Below are positions 31,935 to 37,951 of a stretch of DNA of 37,951 nucleotides, in pieces. How positions within the stretch are numbered: position 1 is the first letter of the stretch; every line of letters begins with the position of its first letter. The position numbers and the translations under genes were made by a program. The notes under the pieces are model-generated. The model had not been told where the DNA came from. It ran no database searches and was given only the letters and a program-made list of their open reading frames with translations. The stretch is from contig CAISOH010000019.1 of the NCBI GenBank assembly GCA_903887005.1, forward strand, positions 1 through 37,951. Direction: 5' to 3'. This DNA comes from an uncultured Bacteroidota bacterium. Its GTDB lineage: Bacteria; Bacteroidota; Bacteroidia; Chitinophagales; Chitinophagaceae.

Positions 31935-33935
31935 TTATTTCTCTACTGTGATACGTTGTGCATTAGTACCACCATTAGCTTCTATTAAAACTATATAATT
32001 TCCCGGAGCAACATTGGTAGTTGGTATAGTTACCTTCTGTGCGCCTTCACTCCTGTTGTCATTCATTACATCAGCAATAAGGCGGCCTGTATAATCAACT
32101 AATTTGACATGCACATTGCCCGATTTTCCAAGATAAAAACTTAGTGTTGCTTCATCTTTTGCCGGATTAGGATAAATACTGATGCCGGTTACATTAGATA
32201 TAGTACTAACTCCGTTTATAGTAGTCGTATTAGTAGGAATAGCTACAAATGACTGCATAATGGAATGACTTGCATCTTCCTGTACAAAGGCGATCATCTC
32301 ACTGCCTAATAATGGATTGCTCCAGAAATCACTGCTCATCTGAAGCGGATAGGAAGATGCCCCAATGTAATAATTGTCGTTAACATACGATATTGCAGTA
32401 TCTGCAAATGTCTGAGAAACACCATCAGTCCAGGAAGTCACGGCATGACCATTAGCGGATGGCAGCATTTTACGCATTACATTATAATAATCAAGCTGCC
32501 CTGTTGTATTTGTTGTATTCGTGTAATGCTTGTCGCACAATGCGGTATAAACATGGAAAGTGCCTGTTTTTGTAAAGTGTGGTGTAACAGTTAATATCAC
32601 GCCAACCTTTTTCTTGAATGTATCAACATTGTAGGTAGCTGTAATGTCAATAAATGACATATCAGCATGAGAGCTGTTTGCTTCATTGGTAAAATCTGTA
32701 GTGTTGGTTGTTGAGAATGGGCTGGTCCAGCCTACATTGCTCATTACACCATTTACCCAATGCTCGGGGATACTGTTACAGCCATAAAAGGTCCTGCGGG
32801 TCAATCCGTCATTATTATAGCTTTTGTCGGTACCGGGGCTTGGCCAGTTCATCTGGTAATGAATAACATTGAAATTTGAGCCGATCACATCTGCATTCAA
32901 TGTCAGGCACAAGGGGTCATAAGAAAAGTTAAATGCTTTACATGGTGCGCAGGTAGAAGAGGAGAACTCTTCAACAAGGCCCTCGCGTGTTGTAGTTGCG
33001 GAAGCCAGTAAAAATGAGGACTTTAATACAGAATCTTTATTCACATTGGCTATTCCATTAGCCTGTGTTGCACCTACTCTTAATGCATTGGTACCGGTAA
33101 TAGCGCCTGACATCGCTGTTGTAAATGTCAATGTCTGTGTTGCATAGGGTGCAAGGCTTAAGCCGGTAAAGCTTTGGGTAACCTGCGCTCCGCCATTAAT
33201 GGTATAGTAAGCGTCTAATGAAGTAAGTGTTATGCCATCATTCTGAACAGTAAATGATAATGGAGTTCCGTTAGCGGAAATACCATTGGCAATGCTGTTA
33301 TAATTAAGTGATAGCAGCCCGGCTTCACTGGTATTGAGGTTTTTCACTTCAATATTATCCAATGCAACGCCAAGAATAGCGCCGCCGCCATCGGAATAGG
33401 TAAATGCGATCATACAATTCGCCCCGCTTAAAGTAGTTGTGAGGTTGATATGCTGCCTCGTCCAGACAGCGCCATTCCATGCATAAGGCAGAACAGAATC
33501 TATCACACTCCAGGTAGTACCGCCATTAATAGAACCTAATACGTAAGCATGTTCAGTAATGCTGGTTGATGTTTGAGTAGCACCATAAAAAAAACAGTCG
33601 AAATTCAGCCATGGTGTTGTCTTCCCTACTAAACTGAATACCGGAGATTTCAATGTATCATGTAATTGCCCGGGATTTGCAGCATCATCTACTACCACAT
33701 ACTGCGAAGATGTAGGAATATTGTATTTCCCTGTAAGCGTACCCCAATTGGTTCCGGCAGCGGAACTTGTAAACCATGCAACATGTGAAACAGGACCGGG
33801 TGTTGCTGTATCCAAAACCCAACCAGCTGGTAATGCCGGGGCTGTGACACTTTCAAAATCCTGCGTTAATATTACCTGCGCATTGCTTGCCAAGCCAAAG
33901 CACGCAAGTGTAAAACTGAGTAAAATCTTCTTCAT
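31935..33935 (-). CDS. Omp28-like thioredoxin-fold protein with T9SS tail
   Basis: The 666-residue product has a signal peptide (KKILLSFTLACFGLASNAQ), an N-terminal choice-of-anchor/adhesin-like beta domain (QVILTQDFESVTAPALPAGW, ALDNIEVKNL) and a central thioredoxin-like domain opening VEEFSSSTCAPCKAF (CxxC at residues 329-332). The C-terminal T9SS tail has ISIYPNPAKDEATLSFY and ends ITVEK. Omp28-related proteins carry such a thioredoxin-like module with a CxxC pair, suggesting a surface-exposed redox or disulfide-related role. The protein is presumably secreted and surface anchored. It is followed by a terminator. Confidence 0.85.
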   Translation of the reverse strand: MKKILLSFTLACFGLASNAQVILTQDFESVTAPALPAGWVLDTATPGPVSHVAWFTSSAAGTNWGTLTGKYNIPTSSQYVVVDDAANPGQLHDTLKSPVFSLVGKTTPWLNFDCFFYGATQTSTSITEHAYVLGSINGGTTWSVIDSVLPYAWNGAVWTRQHINLTTTLSGANCMIAFTYSDGGGAILGVALDNIEVKNLNTSEAGLLSLNYNSIANGISANGTPLSFTVQNDGITLTSLDAYYTINGGAQVTQSFTGLSLAPYATQTLTFTTAMSGAITGTNALRVGATQANGIANVNKDSVLKSSFLLASATTTREGLVEEFSSSTCAPCKAFNFSYDPLCLTLNADVIGSNFNVIHYQMNWPSPGTDKSYNNDGLTRRTFYGCNSIPEHWVNGVMSNVGWTSPFSTTNTTDFTNEANSSHADMSFIDITATYNVDTFKKKVGVILTVTPHFTKTGTFHVYTALCDKHYTNTTNTTGQLDYYNVMRKMLPSANGHAVTSWTDGVSQTFADTAISYVNDNYYIGASSYPLQMSSDFWSNPLLGSEMIAFVQEDASHSIMQSFVAIPTNTTTINGVSTISNVTGISIYPNPAKDEATLSFYLGKSGNVHVKLVDYTGRLIADVMNDNRSEGAQKVTIPTTNVAPGNYIVLIEANGGTNAQRITVEK

Positions 33936-34059
33936 TTTCTTGTTTTTAAGTTAAGTATAAAGTTTTCCGATCTACGAAATTAAGAGAATTTTAATTCTCA
34001 AGGTTATTTTTTTACGTTTATTAACTAATTTCTAAAAAAAAACCGGTTGACAACTATGC

Positions 34060-34089
34060 TTTGAAGCAACTTATTTTGTTTACATTTAG
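34060..34089 (+). promoter_or_regulatory. Bacteroidota promoter (TTTG-N17-TACATTTA) for the sulfotransferase-like gene
   Basis: TTTG at 34060-34063 and TACATTTA at 34081-34088 have the same 17-base spacing as the VWA promoter. The last base of the -7 box differs from the consensus G. Confidence 0.5.
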
Positions 34090-34106
34090 GTTTAAAACAA
34101 GTTGCC

Positions 34107-35648
34107 GTGCGCCTGCTTTCAAGTTTAATTGTGTTCTTATCAGGTATTTCATGTATTGGTTACTCACAAATGCTGCCCAAAGAAAATGCAGTTCTCAATT
34201 ACAGGTTAATTGGTTTTTCATTTCCGGGAAAGGAAGACATAATTGATTATAAAATTGAAATAGCGAGGGGATATTTTACCGGAGAAGATTCTTTTAAGAA
34301 AAATATTATTGTATCACAATCTGCAGCGAAAAATAAAATAATCGCGGAGGTTCCTGCTTTTGGCAGCCAATATACATGGCGGATTATTTACCCGGCCGGC
34401 ACTCCGGTTGAAACGCCCGCCGGCAGACTTTTTCACTTCAGCACTGCAATGATCCCGGCTGTGGATACAAATAATATGAGATTGCGGATCTGTAAACCTG
34501 CAGAAAAATATGGCGACGCCTTTGTGTTTTTAGATGGTAACGGAGTTTTGTATGACGTCAGCGGGCGCCCCATATGGTTCCTGCCGCAGATAGAAGGAAA
34601 GAAACCGGAACCGATTGATCTGAAACTTTCAGCAAAAGGGACCATTACTTTTATTTCCAAGCCCCATGCATACGAAATAAATTATAACGGGGATATCTTA
34701 TGGGAAAATCCGGTTACAGGGAATGTAACGGGGTTAAGCAAGGAACAGTTCCACCATCAGCTTACGCGGTTGGCTAACGGTCATTATATGGTACTTGGTA
34801 CTGAACATCTTAAAGTGCTGCGAAAGCAGCCACTCATGAGCGGTAAATATCCATTTTTTTCTATCAATGACAGTTCAAAAACAGGCCAGATAGACACGAC
34901 CTACTTCGAAGCGCCCTTTGGAACAATAGAAGAGTACGATGAAAAAGGCAATCTGGTCTGGTCCTGGAAATCTTCCTCTTACATTCTGTCGTCCGATATT
35001 TACGATTATTACCGCATGTTGCCGGGCCCCTTCCCCGATTATGATATACACGAGAACTCATTTTATTTTGATGAAAAGAATAAGGTTGTTTACCTGGGCT
35101 TCAGAACTATCAGCAGGATACTTAAAATTAAATATCCTGAGGGGGAAATACTGAGCACCTATGGTGAGATCTATAAGCCGGGGGGTTTGCCGAAAGGGAA
35201 TGAATTTTTTTACGGCCAGCACAGTTGCAATCATTCAGACAATGGCTATTTGTACGTGTTCAACAATAATATGCGCGACTCAAATTGTCTTCCTAAGATC
35301 ACGATCCTGAAGGAACGTTCACCGGGCAAGGAGCGCCTTAAAAAAATATGGGAGTATGATTTCCCTGCGAAGGACCTGGATGAGAAAATTAAGCCGGGAT
35401 TTTCATTTAATGCCGGGGGAAACGTAGCAGAACTGCCTGATAATTCCATGTTTGTGAGTATGGGTGTTCCGGATAGCAAACTGTTCATTGTCAGCAGGGA
35501 AAAGAAAGTATTGTGGAGCGCATTACCTGAAAAATGGGATGAGAAAAAAGGAAAATGGACATTAATGCCCCAATATCGCGCCAGCATTATTGCAAACCGC
35601 AAAGATCTGGAGCGTCTCATCTGGAACGAAGAAATAAAGAATGAATAG
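34107..35648 (+). CDS. Arylsulfotransferase (ASST)-like secreted protein
   Basis: The 513-residue product starts at a GTG (34107) with a signal peptide (RLLSSLIVFLSGISCIGYSQ). It has the repeated beta-propeller blades of the arylsulfotransferase family, with FHHQLTRLANGHYMVL (His216/217), YDIHENSFYFD (His315), the FR.ISRILKI block and FYGQHSCNH (His372). In active ASSTs such His residues form the sulfuryl-transfer site, and the sequence retains them, so it may move sulfate between phenolic or sugar acceptors without PAPS. The substrate is unknown. There is no T9SS tail. It is the only plus-strand gene among T9SS genes. Confidence 0.75.
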   Translation: MRLLSSLIVFLSGISCIGYSQMLPKENAVLNYRLIGFSFPGKEDIIDYKIEIARGYFTGEDSFKKNIIVSQSAAKNKIIAEVPAFGSQYTWRIIYPAGTPVETPAGRLFHFSTAMIPAVDTNNMRLRICKPAEKYGDAFVFLDGNGVLYDVSGRPIWFLPQIEGKKPEPIDLKLSAKGTITFISKPHAYEINYNGDILWENPVTGNVTGLSKEQFHHQLTRLANGHYMVLGTEHLKVLRKQPLMSGKYPFFSINDSSKTGQIDTTYFEAPFGTIEEYDEKGNLVWSWKSSSYILSSDIYDYYRMLPGPFPDYDIHENSFYFDEKNKVVYLGFRTISRILKIKYPEGEILSTYGEIYKPGGLPKGNEFFYGQHSCNHSDNGYLYVFNNNMRDSNCLPKITILKERSPGKERLKKIWEYDFPAKDLDEKIKPGFSFNAGGNVAELPDNSMFVSMGVPDSKLFIVSREKKVLWSALPEKWDEKKGKWTLMPQYRASIIANRKDLERLIWNEEIKNE

Positions 35649-35678
35649 AACGTAATAACTAAAAGTAACGAGATCCCG

Positions 35679-36000
35679 ACAATTATTAATATGGCAATCA
35701 ATCGTTACCCTATTTAGCATAGTTGTCCCACACCGAAAAGGTGTGGGACAACTCAAGACCTCAACAAATATCATTATTATACTTCAAAATATAGAAAAGG
35801 CCTGGCTATACTTCTCACGGGGTAAAACAGTACAATAAATATCTCTCGCAAAGGCGCAAATACGAAAAGTATAATTATTTGATTGTTAGTAAATTATATA
35901 AAAGTCAAGACCGCAAAGCCCTCAATTAAAATATGCTCTAATCTACCCCGATCACAGTATAATAACTGATATCCGGGGTTGAAATATCGGATCATATTCC
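35679..36000 (+). repeat. GTGTGG-hairpin repeat, copy 3, interrupted by MITE C
   Basis: GTTGTCCCACACCGAAAAGG and GGTGTGGGACAAC hairpin, then CTCAAGACCTCAACAAATAT and GGCCTGGCTA; the sequence resumes after the insertion at 35962 with ATAACTGATATCC, as in copy 1. Confidence 0.75.
35809..35959 (+). mobile_element. MITE-like element C (151 bp), nested, with TA duplication
   Basis: It starts TACTTCTCACGGGG and ends CCCCGATCACAGTA, flanked by TA at 35807-35808 and 35960-35961. Its flanks join to give GGCTAATAACTGATA, the uninterrupted sequence at 17148-17161, so TA is the target duplication. No ORF lies inside. TA duplication and size fit a non-autonomous IS630/Tc1-mariner-type element. Confidence 0.8.
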
Positions 36001-36050
36001 CACCGGTTTCACCGGTGGCTATTCAAATTAATGCCCTATCGGGCATTCTG
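35995..36050 (+). repeat. REP-type double hairpin
   Basis: CCACCGGTTTCACCGGTGG, CTATTCAAATTAAT, GCCCTATCGGGC: same architecture as 13998-14100 and 23185-23275 with a different first hairpin. Confidence 0.6.
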
Positions 36051-36099
36051 CATCATTTATAAGATGATTACCATGCACAATTTTATCAGGCGAGGAGAA

Positions 36100-36175
36100 T
36101 AATAATGATATTTGTTGAGGTCTTGGGGGGTGTCCCACACCTTTTCGGTGTGGAACAGCTATGCTAAATCTGGCT
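36100..36175 (-). repeat. GTGTGG-hairpin repeat, inverted partial copy
   Basis: Reverse complement of the hairpin and flank (GTCCCACACCTTTTCGGTGT), with TTTGTTGAGGTCTTG on the left. It lies opposite in orientation to copy 3. Confidence 0.65.
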
Positions 36176-36234
36176 GATACTCCCTGCTGTAAAGCATTTT
36201 CGTGACTTACACCCAATAGCATATCCCCTGCCAG

Positions 36235-36278
36235 GCAAAAAAAAGAAGGAACCATATAGCCCCTTCCCTTTTTTGTAA
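36235..36278 (-). terminator. Probable terminator of the Omp28-like gene
   Basis: On the minus strand AAAAAAGGGAAGGG, a loop, then TTCCTTCTTTTTTTTG. The stem is imperfect with a strong T-run. Confidence 0.5.
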
Positions 36279-36290
36279 AATATTCAGCTA

Positions 36291-37454
36291 CTACTTACTA
36301 ACTGTAAATGATTTAGTTACTTTTTCACCACCGTTATAGATATTCATAAAATATTCACCGTTTGCGAAATTATTCATTTCAATGACTTCACCGAAAAGAC
36401 TGCCGCCTGATGGATATTCTTTGGCTAAAACAACCTGTCCTATAGAATTGCAAATTTCAATCTTAGTATCAGAAGGTGCGCTTAATACGCCTTTTACAGT
36501 AATCCTGTTTTTTGCAGGATTAGGAAAAAGAGTAACTTCTGCCATTGCCTTAGAAACTTCATTTACTGACAGAGGAGCGTTCTTGGGCATGAGTCTTACT
36601 CTCGACTGGATTACATTTTCAATTGCATTACCGGCAGAACTATTTGCAGGGCCAGGTTTTTGAAACATACCTATTACCTTTACATAAGTGGGATTTGAAA
36701 TAGCAGGGATCGTGTAACTGTAAGTCTTGGTGAATGTGGCGCCAGCCGCAGGATTAGTAAATGCCAAATCACCAAATATATTGGCGCCAAGAGATGCTCT
36801 TACTACATTCATGTGCGAATATTTTGCAGCAGGTAAAACGCTTCCCAAACCGGTAAACCAGCAAGGCTGACCATTACATGCAGTTGTAGATGAATTTAAA
36901 TAACTATGTTGCTGGAAGGCTGCAGCTGCACTTGAAATACTATCTTCAGTTATGAGCGCATTGACATTCCAGGTGCCTGTTTGAGCAGATAAAGCTTTTC
37001 CTATAATAGTAATGGTAATTACTTTTGTAGCAGGATCGTAAAGACAATGCATTGTTACATCAAAATTAGGAGTGAGTGCATCACGGTTGCTCACGTAACT
37101 GTCCCAGGGACGGCTCTTCCCTACTGCACCTCCTAAAACTGGATAACGGTCAACTGATCCCATAGGGAATCCCGAAATATACCCCGTACCAGCACAATAT
37201 GGGTCTCCGGTTACAACCATGTCAGTACCATCATAAGATGAACCATGCCAGGAAGCGATAACAGCATGAGGATAATTCGTTGCAATAGTTTCTTCAATAT
37301 CCTGTGCTCCGTCAGGGCAATAACCACAGCCAGGTCCGGTTGCTTCTTCTACAAGTGTATATTTTTTTCCGTAGGTCGAGACATTGTATTGCCCGAAGGA
37401 ATTGCTAACCAGCAGCGTTGCTGTGGCGCATAAGAGAATAGATTTCAGTTTCAT
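36291..37454 (-). CDS. Omp28-like protein with CxxC and T9SS tail
   Basis: The 387-residue product has a signal peptide (LKSILLCATATLLVSNSFGQ), a thioredoxin-like module right after it (TLVEEATGPGCGYCPDGA, CxxC at residues 43-46), a GDPYCAGTGYISGFPMGSVDR block as in Omp28 proteins, and a T9SS type A tail (VTLFPNPAKNRITV, GEYFMNIYNGGEKVTKSFTV). It is probably an exported surface protein. It lacks the N-terminal adhesin domain of the larger Omp28-like gene at 31935-33935, but shares its thioredoxin module and tail type. Confidence 0.85.
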   Translation of the reverse strand: MKLKSILLCATATLLVSNSFGQYNVSTYGKKYTLVEEATGPGCGYCPDGAQDIEETIATNYPHAVIASWHGSSYDGTDMVVTGDPYCAGTGYISGFPMGSVDRYPVLGGAVGKSRPWDSYVSNRDALTPNFDVTMHCLYDPATKVITITIIGKALSAQTGTWNVNALITEDSISSAAAAFQQHSYLNSSTTACNGQPCWFTGLGSVLPAAKYSHMNVVRASLGANIFGDLAFTNPAAGATFTKTYSYTIPAISNPTYVKVIGMFQKPGPANSSAGNAIENVIQSRVRLMPKNAPLSVNEVSKAMAEVTLFPNPAKNRITVKGVLSAPSDTKIEICNSIGQVVLAKEYPSGGSLFGEVIEMNNFANGEYFMNIYNGGEKVTKSFTVSK

Positions 37455-37684
37455 TTTTATTTGGATTTTTAAAGATTTAGTTGATTAATGTCCAGCAATT
37501 TAATGAAATATTTAACTAAAACCACAGAATTTACTAATTTTTAATTAAATATATTTTTTAATAAAGCATGCAGGCATTAAAAAACAATGTGTCATTGTCG
37601 GGCCAACCATTTATAAATCAATTAATTATAAAAAATATCCACAATATGAAGGAGGCCTGGAGTACCTCATCATTTTTAACCATG

Positions 37685-37810
37685 GTGAAGTTCCGATGGG
37701 CGTTGCCCATCGCTAACATATTTCGCCCTTTCAGGGCTTAGGGCGTTTTTCATTTAACCGATAGGCGTTGCCCACCGCTATTCATAATTTGCTCTTTCAG
37801 GAGGGCTTAG
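37685..37810 (+). repeat. Two-unit REP array
   Basis: GTTCCGATGGGCGTTGCCC, the ATCGCTAACATATTTCG spacer, then GCCCTTTCAGGGCTTA, followed by a diverged second unit about 70 bases later. Nearly identical to the first unit of the array at 17255-17580. Confidence 0.75.
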
Positions 37811-37902
37811 GTTAATGACATTGTAGTGGGCCCATATTTTTATTTACTTTCTCATAAAATACATAATAACACCTCCTAAGTTCAAGTACCAAATGCTACA
37901 CG

Positions 37903-37950
37903 CTTAGTCAATTTACGTCCGGGGGTACCCCCGGACGTAAATTGACTAAG
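37903..37950. repeat. Perfect 48-bp palindrome at the right edge
   Basis: CTTAGTCAATTTACGTCCGG followed by GGGTACCC and then the exact complement. It has no loop. Its core CCGGGGGTACCCCCGG resembles the REP hairpin at 23226. A fold-back at the contig end is possible. Confidence 0.7.
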
Positions 37951-37951
37951 A

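Larger units (their letters stand above)
35649..36290. other. Repeat cluster without a gene
   Basis: It holds a GTGTGG-hairpin repeat (35679-35806, continuing past 35960) with MITE C nested inside it, a REP double hairpin (35995-36050), an inverted hairpin repeat (36100-36175) and a terminator of the next gene. No gene recognised. Confidence 0.75.
37455..37951. other. Intergenic tail with REP units
   Basis: No credible ORF was seen between the Omp28-like gene and the window end. It contains two REP-array units (37685-37810) and a terminal palindrome (37903-37950). Confidence 0.6.

Overview
The window looks like chromosomal DNA of a Bacteroidota bacterium, probably from the Chitinophagales/Sphingobacteriales side. 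The evidence is four secreted proteins with type IX secretion (T9SS) C-terminal sorting tails, TAnnTTTG-type -7 promoter boxes, a ferredoxin-type KorA, a SerC/DUF1015 neighbourhood, DUF4783 and Omp28-like proteins, moderate-to-low GC and many short palindromic intergenic repeats. The genus cannot be named from sequence alone. No rRNA, tRNA or CRISPR array was seen.

Layout. 1-860: the 3' end of an IS30-type transposase runs in from the left edge and cuts off a TIR/deoxyribosyltransferase-like gene that is translationally coupled to a DUF2188 gene. 865-2356: scoB and scoA, the succinyl-CoA:3-ketoacid CoA-transferase. 2472-2990: a DUF2442/DUF4160 pair with both frames broken. 3216-9843: ordinary chromosomal genes: a diiron ferritin-like protein, a secreted nuclease-fold protein without its catalytic His, PlsC, a small four-helix membrane protein, a YfiT/DinB protein, and a TPR protein with a PstS-like lipoprotein. 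10068-13455: a DUF4139/MuiA-type protein carrying a TonB-plug-like insert, DUF4783, and an AraC regulator. 13456-16006: a repeat-rich accessory patch with a PIN toxin-antitoxin pair between two direct repeats and a DUF6934 gene split by an in-frame stop.

16009-28937: aldo/keto reductase, a five-unit tandem palindromic array, DUF1015, DUF502-serC, nadC-lipid kinase, a lipoprotein, a DUF1016 remnant, korA, a secreted von Willebrand A protein and a GNAT acetyltransferase. 29266-37454: a secretion-oriented segment with two tandem T9SS paralogues, two Omp28/thioredoxin-like T9SS proteins and an arylsulfotransferase-like protein.

How genes work together. ScoA and ScoB form one heteromeric enzyme of ketone-body/acetoacetate activation. 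DUF502-serC and nadC-lipid kinase are overlapping, co-translated pairs. korA has no korB beside it and serC has no serA beside it.

The most distinctive feature is a set of short non-coding mobile or palindromic repeat families. One is a 151-bp MITE-like element present in three copies. One of these copies has inserted into another repeat with a TA duplication, and an uninterrupted copy of that target is present in the same window as an empty-site control.
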